The notes under the pieces: generated by a model
Told to the model about the DNA's origin: nothing
The model's database searches: none
The model's input: only the letters and a program-made list of their open reading frames with translations
In this document: piece by piece, positions 1 to 7,175 of the stretch
Layout of the letters: each line of letters opens with the position of its first letter
Position numbering within the stretch: the stretch's first letter is position 1
Translations under genes and position numbers: made by a program
Assembly (NCBI GenBank): GCA_937949965.1
Contig: CALFBF010000071.1
Span: 1-34,487, forward strand
DNA length: 34,487 nt
Direction of reading: 5' to 3'
Source: an uncultured Roseibacillus sp.
GTDB taxonomy: Bacteria; Verrucomicrobiota; Verrucomicrobiia; Verrucomicrobiales; Akkermansiaceae

Positions 1-2
1 TC

Positions 3-500
3 ACCTCGGTCACTATACCGCCCTCGGGCGCACGGAGGCACGATGTCAAGGGCAAGCTCCTCCACGACGGCACGCGAGCCTATCAGCGGGGTAGTAAGAA
101 CCGCCTCCTCAAAGTCTCTCGCCAAGATCTCTGTGGCAGAGCAGGCCGAGACAGCTACCGCTACGACGCCTTCGGCAACATCTTAGTAACGCAAGGCGAA
201 AAAGCCATAGAGAATGAATACCGCTTTAGCACCAAACCATTGAATGAAGTAAATGGCCTCTACTACTACAGCTACCGTTACTATGATCCAGTGACAAGCC
301 GCTGGCCAAGTAGAGACCCCTTGGAAGAAGAAATGTTGGATTGGGGTGAAGAACAAGGTTTTGCCGATAAGATTGGAAGTTACTCTGTAAAAGGGGCTAG
401 AGGAGCTACGCCTTATGAACAGTTGCCGGGTGATACTGTTGAGATGGCAAAGGATTTTGCGGGAGATATCGAGAAAGCTTGCTCAGGAGAAGAATGGTAG
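3..500 (+). CDS. RHS-repeat protein, C-terminal end (partial, 5' cut by window edge)
   Basis: The frame is open from base 3 to the TAG at 498-500, so this is the 3' end of a longer gene. The translation contains the RHS core signature: SYRYDAFGN, then YRFSTKP, GLYYYSYRYYDP and SRWPSRDPLEE. RHS/YD-repeat proteins are large secreted or surface shells that often carry a variable C-terminal toxin or adhesion tip after the DPxG/DPLEE core end. Here only about 55 residues follow the core, ending DIEKACSGEEW, with no recognisable toxin domain. The tail is either very short or eroded. The ORF-track start at 240 is only an internal codon; the real start lies outside the window. Two small AT-rich genes follow directly, as is common at RHS loci. 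Confidence 0.85.
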   Translation, partial: TSVTIPPSGARRHDVKGKLLHDGTRAYQRGSKNRLLKVSRQDLCGRAGRDSYRYDAFGNILVTQGEKAIENEYRFSTKPLNEVNGLYYYSYRYYDPVTSRWPSRDPLEEEMLDWGEEQGFADKIGSYSVKGARGATPYEQLPGDTVEMAKDFAGDIEKACSGEEW

Positions 501-936
501 TTGCTGCGATGAAGAAGTGTTTTATGTTTTTGTGTTTTTGTGTTTTTGTGTCTTCCTTGAGATTCAAGTTGAGGGAGGTGTCAGGGTATACCCAACAGTA
601 AATGATAAACTAAGTGAAGGTTTTATCAATGTTTTAGCAATGGTGTGTTTTTCTGAACAAGTTAAAATTGATGAAGAATTAAGAAGCCACTATGAAGAGG
701 ATCTTCTTTTTTCATGTTTTGGTTATTGGTTAAGTAGTAGGAATGACTTAATTCCTAAGAACGATAGAACTGAAAAACGTATCAAAATAATATTGAAAAA
801 GTTTTCGGTAAAGAGTTGGGAGTCTCTGATGTCGTTACACGAGCAAGGAGGCAAGATTGTTTACTTATGGTGGTACGATTATAATCAATGGGAAAAAGAC
901 GCAAAAAATTTTCGGGTTTATTATGAGAAAAAGTAG
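494..936 (+). pseudogene. Small unrecognised gene, out of frame at an 8-bp tandem repeat
   Basis: The main reading frame (track 415-936) ends in an aromatic, charged stretch (IVYLWWYDYNQWEKDAKNF) and has no good ATG after the RHS stop. An ATG at 494, with AGGAG four bases upstream and overlapping the RHS stop, and another at 509 (MKKCFMFLCFCVF, signal-peptide-like) both lie in a different frame, which stops at 599-601. Between them, 527-550 is three perfect copies of TTTTTGTG. Removing one 8-bp unit would join the ATG to the long frame. The gene is therefore off as sequenced, whether by phase-variable slippage or by ordinary mutation. A GTG at 517, already in the long frame, is an alternative start. 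No family was recognised. Its position right after an RHS tip would fit an immunity-type or tip-associated gene, but that is only inference from position. Confidence 0.45.
527..550 (+). repeat. Three tandem 8-bp repeats (TTTTTGTG)
   Basis: Three perfect, contiguous copies of an 8-bp unit lie within the presumed signal-peptide region of the gene at 494-936. The unit length is not a multiple of three, so each gain or loss changes frame. Two or five copies would connect the ATG at 494/509 to the downstream long frame; three do not. Confidence 0.9.
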
Positions 937-1097
937 CCCGCAGCCACATTCAAAAATGCCGAGGGAAGGCAAAGGCGTCTGTTCGGAAAGGCAGACGGGG
1001 TCAGCAATTGTCTGATCAAGCGTGCATATTGCAGGCGCTCACGCCGATGAAGAGGCCCATGCTGATAGCGGAGAATTTAGAATGCATCGTCCTAAAA

Positions 1098-1607
1098 ATG
1101 AAATTTTTGAGAGAAGTTTTGCTTTTACTGATTTGCTCATGCTCCTGTAGCAAAGCAGTTGAGATTAAGATGGCTGTGTTGGTGAACGAACATAGTAAAA
1201 GCGAAATTTTTTTAGGTTATAAGAAAAATAAATTGGTAATGTGGGCATCTCAAAAGCCTTGGTCTTTGGGCGGCGATTCGCTTGTATCTAAGTCTAAATT
1301 TGTAAGTTTTAAATTGAGCGAAGCAACTATAATGCTATTGGAAACATTAAGTGAAACGGTAAATTGCCTGTTGTCTGACGATGAGAATTTTAGTTTTACA
1401 CCTTTAGGTGCTGATATTCCTGTTTTTTCTTTTTCTGAAGAGGGTGAAGAGATTAGGAGGTTTATAAGACCAACAAATTTGGATTCAAAAAATGTAATTG
1501 TTACTAGTTTTTATCGATGGCACAATGATATTGTGTTTGGAGTTTTTCAGTATGAAGAATTTGTATCCGATTTAGCGAAGCTGGCTTGGTTAGGCAATCA
1601 AGATTAA
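1098..1607 (+). CDS. Putative secreted protein or lipoprotein, unknown function
   Basis: The ORF is open from 1008, but the ATG at 1098 gives a natural N-terminus: MKFLREVLLLLICSCSCSK, a short basic start, a hydrophobic run and a Cys cluster resembling a lipoprotein signal, though not a textbook lipobox. The mature part (about 150 residues) is rich in Lys, Ser and Phe and includes GYKKNKLVMWASQKPW and a C-terminal FYRWHNDIVFGVFQYEEF. I recognise no family. The coding sequence is clearly AT-rich compared with the housekeeping genes to the right, matching the neighbouring 494-936 gene and suggesting acquired DNA linked to the RHS locus. A role as an RHS-associated cargo or immunity protein is possible from position only. 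Confidence 0.6.
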   Translation: MKFLREVLLLLICSCSCSKAVEIKMAVLVNEHSKSEIFLGYKKNKLVMWASQKPWSLGGDSLVSKSKFVSFKLSEATIMLLETLSETVNCLLSDDENFSFTPLGADIPVFSFSEEGEEIRRFIRPTNLDSKNVIVTSFYRWHNDIVFGVFQYEEFVSDLAKLAWLGNQD

Positions 1608-1763
1608 ACAGTAGGACACGCCTGAATGGCGTTAAGTTAAGTCACGTTTCGTTGATTTTCAACGCGTTCATCGGTGTCCAAGAATAGGCTGAAATTGCAC
1701 GGTTTCCATTCGGTTTAATTGCTCTAGTTCGCTTTCTTAGAAGTCTATTGAAGTGCGCGAGAA

Positions 1764-1776
1764 TTCTGGACCGCGA
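1764..1776 (+). repeat. IS left inverted repeat
   Basis: TTCTGGACCGCGA matches the complement of the right end at 12 of 13 positions. It lies 20 bases upstream of the orfA start. Confidence 0.75.
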
Positions 1777-1795
1777 GCAAACCAAATCAGAAACT

Positions 1796-2113
1796 ATGCA
1801 AGTGAAGTCCAAGAAGAAGTATGCGCAGGAATTTAAGGATCAAGTTGTCGCCCTATTAGACCTCGGAAAGTCTCCCGGAGAAGTGGCTCAAGACATGGAG
1901 ATCAGCAAGGATCTCGTTTACTTCTGGAGAAGAAAAGCCGCGCAACTCCCGCAGAGAGGGAGTGAAGGTGCGGGAGCCGTAGGCGACCAAGCCGTAACGG
2001 ACGAACTGCGGGAGCTGCGCGGGCGGCTGGCCGACCTCCAGCTCGAAAACGATATTTTAAAAAAAGCCGCGGTGATTTTAGGCACCAAACCCCAGTCCAA
2101 ATCAGGCAGATGA
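1796..2113 (+). CDS. IS3-family transposase OrfA
   Basis: The start chosen is the ATG of MQVKSKKKYAQEF, because IS3 OrfA proteins begin with this basic KKxxxxEFK segment; the track start at 1748 would lie outside the inverted repeat. The protein has about 105 residues. Residues 1-50 form the helix-turn-helix (EFKDQVVALLDLGKSPGEVA then ISKDLVYFWRRK), which binds the IS ends. Residues about 65-95 form the leucine-zipper-like coiled coil (ELRELRGRLADLQLENDILKKA). The frame is intact. Its stop overlaps a possible orfB ATG in an ATGA arrangement, and an A7 run at 2059-2065 lies just upstream for -1 frameshifting. Confidence 0.88.
   Translation: MQVKSKKKYAQEFKDQVVALLDLGKSPGEVAQDMEISKDLVYFWRRKAAQLPQRGSEGAGAVGDQAVTDELRELRGRLADLQLENDILKKAAVILGTKPQSKSGR
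2059..2065 (+). other. A7 slippery site for -1 frameshift between orfA and orfB
   Basis: In the orfA frame the codons read TTA AAA AAA GCC, giving A_AAA_AAA followed by G. A -1 slip enters the orfB frame, which is open from here through 2110 onward (KKSRGDFRHQ then TPVQIRQM), so an OrfAB fusion would form. IS3-family elements commonly use such A-runs. The inference rests on sequence shape and frame openness only. Confidence 0.6.
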
Positions 2114-2951
2114 TCCAGTCCCTTAAAAAACGCACCGGGGCCAGTATCCGTAAAATTTGCACCGTGTTGGAATATCCCTGTAGCTCCTATCATGCGGCCG
2201 CAAAGCCCACTCCTACCAAAGTGAAGGACGACCTCATGGCAGAACAGATTGAGCTCATTTTCCGCCAGCATCGTCGTCGTTATGGCTACCGCAGAATCCT
2301 TGGTGAGCTTTATGATCTCGGCATCGTTTGCGGTGCGGCACGAGTGCGTCGACTCATGAAAGAACGGAGTCTGCACGCGATCCAGCCCAAGAACTTTGTC
2401 CCCAAAACCAGCGATGGTAGAGCGGATCAACCTTCGCTGAATCTTCTCTCAGAACAGGCCCTTCCAGACGGTCCGAATCAAGTTTTGGCTGGAGACATCA
2501 CCTTCATTCCCACCTCCAAAGGATGGCGCTATCTTGCCGTTGTGATTGATCTCTATTCCCGTAAGGCCGTGGGCTGAAGTCTGGCCAATCACATGCGTGC
2601 AAAGCTTGTCTGTGAGGCCTTTGAACAAGCCGTGGGGTCGCGCCGAAATGGATCTTTCACAGTGACCGAGGCAGTCAATATGGCAGCAAGAAATTCCGGG
2701 CGCTGCTTGAGAAAACCAAAGCACAGCAAAGTATGTCAGCGAGGGCCAATCCTTACGATAATGCCTGGACCGAGTCCTTCATCGGAACTTTAAAAAATGA
2801 ACTCCTCCAAGAAGGGGAATTCATCGATGAATCAGACGCGCGAACCGAACTCTTTGCTTACATTGAGAGCTATTACAACACCCAACGTAAACACTCCTCG
2901 ATCGGCTATAAAACCCCGGTCCAATTCGAATCCCAGTTCTACCAAAACTAA
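2110..2951 (+). pseudogene. IS3-family transposase OrfB, broken by a stop and a frameshift
   Basis: The first part (2110-2577) contains the HTH_21-like segment (RRYGYRRILGELYDLG) and the first catalytic Asp (LAGDITFIP). The frame ends at a TGA at 2575-2577 where a Trp codon is expected (KAVG-W-SLANHMRAKL). The same frame continues to about 2640, then a net one-base deletion is needed to reach frame 3, which reads APKWIFHSDRGSQYGS (second Asp), then NPYDNAWTESFIGTLKNE (catalytic Glu) and ends FYQN at 2951. All three DDE residues are still recognisable, but two independent lesions separate them. Without readthrough and frameshifting the enzyme cannot be made, so this is a decayed copy. Confidence 0.9.
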
Positions 2952-2956
2952 CCAAA

Positions 2957-2969
2957 TCGTGGTCCAGAA
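2957..2969 (-). repeat. IS right inverted repeat
   Basis: TCGTGGTCCAGAA is the complement of the left end with one mismatch. It begins five bases after the orfB stop. Confidence 0.75.
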
Positions 2970-2992
2970 ATCAGTTGCATCTTATGTTCCAA

Positions 2993-3019
2993 TAAAAAAG
3001 GCACTCGAGAGAGTGCCTT
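2993..3019 (-). terminator. Intrinsic terminator of rpsU
   Basis: On the minus strand a 9-bp perfect stem AAGGCACTC / GAGTGCCTT with a 4-base loop is followed directly by a run of T (the A-run at 2993-2998). It lies about 30 bases after the rpsU stop, as expected for a rho-independent terminator. It also sits between the IS right end and rpsU. Confidence 0.88.
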
Positions 3020-3047
3020 CGTATGAGAGATTTTAGTTTGAGAAGAA

Positions 3048-3305
3048 TTAATCTTCAGTAGTTTCGCTGTCTTTCTCAGCAGCAGACTTGTTATTATACT
3101 GCCAGCGCACTTTATTACGCTTAGAAGCAGTCCGCAATTTCCGCTGGAAACGTTGGGTCGGAGTTTCGAAAGCACGGCGACGACGCATTTCCTCAAGGAT
3201 ACCTTCGCTATCCAGTTTAGTTTTGAGTCGCTTGAGAGCTCGATCGACGGGCTCTCCTTTTTTCATCTCGACTCCGCGGAAATTATCGTTTGCCATAGTT
3301 GCCAT
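3048..3305 (-). CDS. rpsU: 30S ribosomal protein bS21
   Basis: The product contributes to the 30S subunit, where bS21 helps initiation and sits near the anti-Shine-Dalgarno region. The family signature is present: VEMKKGEPVDRALKRLKTKL, then LEEMRRRRAFETPTQRFQRK, followed by a basic region. The 85 residues exceed the roughly 70 of E. coli, because of an acidic C-terminal tail (AAEKDSETTED) and a short N-terminal extension. Two starts are close together (MATMANDNF): the track start at 3305 and an alternative at 3296; neither has a strong Shine-Dalgarno sequence. The gene stands alone, followed by a clear terminator, with the Ldh-type dehydrogenase gene upstream on the same strand. Confidence 0.95.
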   Translation of the reverse strand: MATMANDNFRGVEMKKGEPVDRALKRLKTKLDSEGILEEMRRRRAFETPTQRFQRKLRTASKRNKVRWQYNNKSAAEKDSETTED

Positions 3306-3390
3306 CAGTTTTTCTTAAGGGCGCGGAGGCTAGTGAGGGAGAAACAAACCGTCAAGCGGCGATTTTGTGCTTTTTCTGTCTTCTTTTCCC

Positions 3391-3416
3391 AAAAGTAGCC
3401 GCAAAAGGCTTCTTTT
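3391..3416. other. Hairpin in the rpsU-dehydrogenase gap
   Basis: AAAAGTAGCC and GGCTTCTTTT form a 10-bp stem with one mismatch and a 6-base loop, just past the dehydrogenase stop. A T-run follows only on the plus strand (CACTTTTTTC), so it is not a canonical minus-strand terminator. It could still mark the 3' end of the dehydrogenase transcript. Confidence 0.4.
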
Positions 3417-3428
3417 CACTTTTTTCGG

Positions 3429-4511
3429 TCAGGAGATGGGCTTTGCTTGCAGTGCTGGGTGCCCAAGTTCTTGCGCAAGTCGGTTGAAGCCATTGACTTC
3501 TTCTTGTGTGAAGAGAAGGGCGTCTACTTGATCCGATTGATGGCGGAACTGAGCTTCCATTTGTCCTGGGATATTCGATTCGGGATTTCCGCGTAGAATG
3601 TCGGCGAGGACGTGCTTCAGGTTATCGAGCTGATTGCGTTCCATTCCGAAGTTATTTGAGGAAAGGGCCTCCGGGTGAATGACTTGGAAGTAAAAAGTAG
3701 CGGTGTTCTTTTCCCGCGGATCTTCGGTTAAGCGACCTCTTAGTGAAGGAAGAGAGCCCCCGATAAAGGCGGCAAGAACTTCGTTAATCAACGAAAGGCC
3801 ATAGCCCTTGTGAGTGCCGAAAGGTAAGAGGGCATGGACTGCATTAGGATCAGTGGTCACCTGCCCGTTGTTGTCGATAGCAGACTCTGGTGGGAGTTCT
3901 TTTCCTGCATTGCGTGCGCTTTCGACACGGTACATGTCGATATTGGAGGTGATCCAATCAACGAGGAGAGGAAAGCCTAAAGCGGGAGAGGTTGGGAAGG
4001 CCCACGAGTGCGGATTGGTCCCTAGTGTTGGACGATTTCCACCCAGAGGAGCGACCTCGGCCAAGGGTGAGGTGGCATGGGTGTAGGCGATGAAACCACG
4101 TTCTGCTGCAGCCATTACATAGCCAGCACCCCAGAGATAAGGGGAAGCGTTATCGACTGAAATTTGGGCAATCCCGTGTTGATCGGCCAGTTCAATCGCC
4201 CGATCAATTGCACGATAGGCGACTGCGGGGCCGAATTTCTTGTTGGCATTCCAAGTTTCGGACGCGGCGAAACGGGAAGAAACAACTTCAACCTCTGCTC
4301 CTGGGACGCAACCGCCCGTTTTGGACCCAAAGTAATGATCGTTGTAAAGGGCTCGAAGGGCGATATGTGGCCGAACACCGTGCCGGGCCGCTTCGGCACA
4401 AAGGTAGGTTCCTGGTGCGACCTCGTCAGCTTTGAAGCCACGCTTCAGGAAGGCATTCGCGACTAAGGCATCATGATCCTTGCGGGGAACTGCGAGAAAG
4501 TCAGACATCAT
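3429..4511 (-). CDS. Ldh-family (malate/L-lactate dehydrogenase-like) NAD(P)-dependent oxidoreductase
   Basis: The 360-residue protein matches the Ldh_2 family (malate, L-sulfolactate, ureidoglycolate and related 2-hydroxyacid dehydrogenases), which is unrelated to classical LDH/MDH folds and is cytosolic. Visible family features are ARHGVRPHIALRAL near the N-terminus, ISVDNASPYLWGAGYVM, and PLGGNRPTLGTNPHSWAFP, where NADP-dependent members carry their cofactor-binding segment, then LPFGTHKGYGLSLINEVLAA, FYFQVIHPEAL and the C-terminal helical arm. Substrate cannot be read from sequence; broader hydroxyacid oxidation is the safe call. The start MMSDFLAVPRKDHDALV fits the family. It is divergent from grpE, with a 153-base gap if grpE starts at 4665. 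Confidence 0.85.
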   Translation of the reverse strand: MMSDFLAVPRKDHDALVANAFLKRGFKADEVAPGTYLCAEAARHGVRPHIALRALYNDHYFGSKTGGCVPGAEVEVVSSRFAASETWNANKKFGPAVAYRAIDRAIELADQHGIAQISVDNASPYLWGAGYVMAAAERGFIAYTHATSPLAEVAPLGGNRPTLGTNPHSWAFPTSPALGFPLLVDWITSNIDMYRVESARNAGKELPPESAIDNNGQVTTDPNAVHALLPFGTHKGYGLSLINEVLAAFIGGSLPSLRGRLTEDPREKNTATFYFQVIHPEALSSNNFGMERNQLDNLKHVLADILRGNPESNIPGQMEAQFRHQSDQVDALLFTQEEVNGFNRLAQELGHPALQAKPIS

Positions 4512-4531
4512 TATTAGTGCTTAGCTAAAAC

Positions 4532-4544
4532 CCTAGAGACTAGG
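4532..4544. promoter_or_regulatory. Short palindrome between the divergent ldh-type gene and grpE
   Basis: CCTAG-AGA-CTAGG is a perfect 5-bp inverted repeat in the divergent intergenic region. It could be an operator. It is not the CIRCE element (TTAGCACTC-N9-GAGTGCTAA) used by HrcA, and none is present here. Confidence 0.3.
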
Positions 4545-4664
4545 AACGGAAGTGCGATCTCTGGCAAAGTGACAATTATCCGTGTCAGGAAAAGTAGTCG
4601 CCATCATGAGGGCTTCATGTCGGTTCAATCTCATCTCAGGGTTGACGATCAGCCTGCTTGGGTT

Positions 4665-5270
4665 ATGGAGAGCGACGTGAACGAAGAATTGGAAGAAGTT
4701 GTCACCGAGGAGAACACTGTCCCTCTCGAGGAGGAGGCATCGCAAAACGCGTCTGATGCGTCTGCAGGGGAGAGTGCCAAAGAGGTCGATCCCATGGTTG
4801 CTCTGGAAGCCGAAGTGCAGAAATACAAAGACGAGTCCCTCCGTCGTGCGGCTGAGATGGATAATTATCGTAAGCGGATGGCGAAAGAGTTGGAGCAAAG
4901 TCGCAAGTTTTCGAACCAAGGTCTCTTGATGGAGCTTCTTCCTGTTCTTGATAACTTCGGCATGGGAATGCAAATGGCTGAGAAGGAGCAGGGCTCGATG
5001 CTCTATCAAGGTATGGCCATGGTGCAGGGGCAGTTGAGCGAATTTTTTGCCAGCCAAGGGGTGAAGGCTATCGAGCTCGATGCGGGCGCAGACTTTGACC
5101 CCAATTTCCACGAAGCAGTCAGCCAGGAGGAAACGACTGAGGTGGCGGAAGGCAAGGTGCTTCGTGTTGTTCGTAAAGGTTACTTTGTCGGGGACCGTCT
5201 CTTGCGTCCCGCTAATGTGATTGTCGCGAAGCTTCCTGAGAACGAGGCCGGAGAGGAGGAGGCGAAGTAA
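4665..5270 (+). CDS. grpE: Nucleotide exchange factor GrpE
   Basis: GrpE releases ADP from DnaK and so completes the DnaK-DnaJ refolding cycle in the cytoplasm. I place the start at the ATG of MESDVNEELEEVV, because the upstream 32 residues of the track ORF are not GrpE-like; an acidic low-complexity N-terminus is typical. Residues about 45-90 form the long dimerisation helix (MVALEAEVQKYKDESLRRAAEMDNYRKRMAKE), then LLMELLPVLDNFGMGM. The C-terminal beta domain contains FDPNFHEAVSQ and the signature VLRVVRKGYFVGDRLLRPANVIV. The product is about 201 residues. Its stop is immediately followed by the dnaJ ATG, so the two are translationally linked. dnaK and hrcA are not next to it. Confidence 0.95.
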   Translation: MESDVNEELEEVVTEENTVPLEEEASQNASDASAGESAKEVDPMVALEAEVQKYKDESLRRAAEMDNYRKRMAKELEQSRKFSNQGLLMELLPVLDNFGMGMQMAEKEQGSMLYQGMAMVQGQLSEFFASQGVKAIELDAGADFDPNFHEAVSQEETTEVAEGKVLRVVRKGYFVGDRLLRPANVIVAKLPENEAGEEEAK

Positions 5271-6437
5271 ATGGCTGAGCGCGATTACTACGAAGTCCTC
5301 GGAGTTTCCAAAGGGGCGTCGGCGGCGGAGATTAAGAAATCTTACCGCAAGATGGCGATGAAGTTTCATCCCGATCAAAATCCGGATGATCCTCAGGCCG
5401 AAGAAAAGTTTAAAGAACTTGGCGAAGCTTATCAGGTCCTCAGTGATGAGGATAAGAAGGCGGCCTACGATCGCTACGGACATGCGGCCTTCAAGCAAGG
5501 TGGCATGGGCGGCGGCGGTGGCGGCTTCGGAGGAGGTGGTGGCTTTGGTGACCCGATGGATATCTTTTCCCAAGTCTTTGGTGGTGCTTTCGGCGGTGGA
5601 GGAGGTGGTTTTGAAGACATTTTTGGAGGCGGTGGTGGCCGTCGTCGCGATCCTTCGGGTAAGCAACGGGGCAGTGACCTTCGTTACGATCTCGAGATTA
5701 CTTTGGAAGAAGCTGCGCGTGGTTCTGAAAAGGAATTGGAAATCGAGCGCTCGATGCCTTGTTCGACTTGTAAGTCGAGCGGTTCACGAGGGGGCGGGAC
5801 CAAGGCTTGCACCACGTGTGGTGGCCGCGGAGCGGTGACTCGGCAGGCTGGTATCTTTGTGCAGCAAACCACTTGTCCAGAGTGCCGAGGCGCAGGGCAG
5901 ACTATCTCTGATCCTTGTAACGATTGTCATGGTGATGGCCGTGTGGAGCAGGAAGACCGGATCAAGATTAAGATTCCGCCCGGGGTAGATGATGGCATCC
6001 GTCTTCGTTCTTCTGGTAATGGGGATGCCGGGATGCGTGGGGGACCTTCGGGGGACCTCTATGTCTTTTTGCATGTCCGGGCTCACGATGTTTTTCAGCG
6101 CGAGGACGACGACCTTTTCTGCGAAGTGCCGGTGCCTTTTGCGGTTGCCGCGCTGGGTGGCGAGATTGATGTCCCGACCCTCGAAGGGAAGGCCTCCATC
6201 AAGGTTCCTGCCGGGACCCAAGGGGGCACCGTTTTCCGTCTCCGTGGACGGGGCATGCCAGAAGTCGGTGGCGGACGTAAGGGTGACCTCCATATCCAAG
6301 CCAGCGTCGAAGTGCCGACTAATTTGGACGCTGGTCAGAAGGAAAAGCTTCGCGAATTTGCGGAATCCATTGGTGAGAAAAACTCACCGATGCAAGAGGG
6401 CTTCCTCGAGCGGGCGAAGAAGTTTTTTGGTAAATAG
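5271..6437 (+). CDS. dnaJ: Chaperone protein DnaJ (Hsp40, type I)
   Basis: The co-chaperone delivers unfolded clients to DnaK and stimulates its ATPase. The 388 residues contain all type-I parts in order: the J domain (1-70) with the HPD motif in [11 protein letters not shown]; a very Gly-rich G/F linker (about 75-125); the zinc-binding region (about 160-225) with four Cys repeats [24 protein letters not shown] and CNDCHGDG; and the C-terminal substrate domains ending [13 protein letters not shown]. The first zinc repeat has Ser where the inner Gly of CxxCxGxG is expected; the Cys pairs are complete. It starts directly after the grpE stop, and rsmE follows nine bases later, suggesting a grpE-dnaJ-rsmE operon. 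Confidence 0.97.
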   Translation: MAERDYYEVLGVSKGASAAEIKKSYRKMAMKFHPDQNPDDPQAEEKFKELGEAYQVLSDEDKKAAYDRYGHAAFKQGGMGGGGGGFGGGGGFGDPMDIFSQVFGGAFGGGGGGFEDIFGGGGGRRRDPSGKQRGSDLRYDLEITLEEAARGSEKELEIERSMPCSTCKSSGSRGGGTKACTTCGGRGAVTRQAGIFVQQTTCPECRGAGQTISDPCNDCHGDGRVEQEDRIKIKIPPGVDDGIRLRSSGNGDAGMRGGPSGDLYVFLHVRAHDVFQREDDDLFCEVPVPFAVAALGGEIDVPTLEGKASIKVPAGTQGGTVFRLRGRGMPEVGGGRKGDLHIQASVEVPTNLDAGQKEKLREFAESIGEKNSPMQEGFLERAKKFFGK

Positions 6438-6446
6438 ACTCGGGTC

Positions 6447-7175
6447 ATGGACCGCTTCTTTCTTCCTCCAGACCAGTGGACTACGACATCGCTGTCGCTC
6501 ACGGGGGAGGAGGCACATCATGCCGTGCGCGTGATGCGTAAGAAGGTTGGCGACGAGGTGGAAGTCTTCGACGGGCAAGGTCGATGGGCTCGTGGCGAAG
6601 TGGCGGAGGCTCGTAAAAGCAGTCTCGTAATCGTGGTGAAGGAGGAGGGGCAGAGTGAACCTCTTTCTCCACAACTCACCCTAGCAGTAGCTGTTCCTAA
6701 GGGTAAGACGATGGACCTAATCGTTCAAAAGGCTGTCGAGCTCGGAGTGAATCGTCTCCAGCCTCTCCAAACTACTAATAGCGTCGTAAAAGTCGATCCC
6801 AAGGAAGCAAAGGAGAAGTCTCGGAAGTGGCAGCGTGTTGCATTGGAAGCTTGCAAACAATGTGGACAAAACTTTTTGCCGCAAGTAGCTCCGATCGCGA
6901 CTTTGCGAGATTATGTGACGGCCGAGAAAGCTGAGCATCGTCTCATCGCCTCGCTAGCCCCTGGTGCTCGGAATACGAGGATGACCTTTAAAGATTTGCC
7001 AAAAGAAATGACCGATTTGGCACTCTTAGTCGGACCTGAAGGAGATTTCACTAATGAAGAAGTAGAAGAGGCTCTGAACCGACAGTTTCTTCCTGTAACT
7101 CTCGGGAAGATTGTTCTAAGAGTAGAGACTGCGTGCTTCTTTCTCGTCTCGGTAGCGAGTAGCTATTTCAGGTGA
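6447..7175 (+). CDS. rsmE: 16S rRNA m3U1498 methyltransferase RsmE
   Basis: The SPOUT-class enzyme methylates N3 of U1498 in 16S rRNA using S-adenosylmethionine. The 242 residues match the family length. The N-terminal PUA-like part has RFFLPP and LTGEEAHHAVRVMRKKVGDEVEVFDGQG. The knotted SAM domain has VAVPKGKTMDLIVQKAVELGVN, then ALEACKQCGQNFLPQV, LALLVGPEGDFTNEEVEEAL and VTLGKIVLRVETACFF. In many homologues the last motif reads LG.RILR.ETA; here it is slightly divergent (KIVLRVETA) and a hydrophobic end follows. It lies nine bases downstream of dnaJ, a linkage seen in many bacteria. Confidence 0.95.
   Translation: MDRFFLPPDQWTTTSLSLTGEEAHHAVRVMRKKVGDEVEVFDGQGRWARGEVAEARKSSLVIVVKEEGQSEPLSPQLTLAVAVPKGKTMDLIVQKAVELGVNRLQPLQTTNSVVKVDPKEAKEKSRKWQRVALEACKQCGQNFLPQVAPIATLRDYVTAEKAEHRLIASLAPGARNTRMTFKDLPKEMTDLALLVGPEGDFTNEEVEEALNRQFLPVTLGKIVLRVETACFFLVSVASSYFR

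Larger units (their letters stand above)
1764..2969 (+). mobile_element. Degenerate IS3-family insertion sequence
   Basis: A two-ORF element (orfA, then orfB in the -1 frame) is bounded by 13-bp inverted ends matching at 12 positions: TTCTGGACCGCGA at 1764-1776 and the complement of TTCTGGACCACGA at 2957-2969. The orfB product carries an IS3-type DDE transposase core split by a stop codon and a frameshift, so the copy cannot make full-length transposase itself. I see no convincing target-site duplication: the three bases outside the ends are GAA on the left and ATC on the right. This fits an old insertion or slightly misplaced ends. The subgroup was not assigned. Confidence 0.85.

Noticed and set aside
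1020-1149. Alternative frame reading AHADEEAHADSGEFRMHRPK before the lipoprotein gene
   Set aside because: Short, overlaps the likely signal peptide of the 1098 gene and shows no clear homology; at most an RHS-tail remnant.
1761-2972. Target-site duplication around the IS
   Set aside because: GAA on the left and ATC on the right do not match, and shifting the ends by a few bases does not produce a direct repeat.
4533-5666. 377-residue minus-strand ORF opposite grpE/dnaJ
   Set aside because: It is antisense to two certain genes and has low-complexity, His/Arg/Leu-rich translation without domains.
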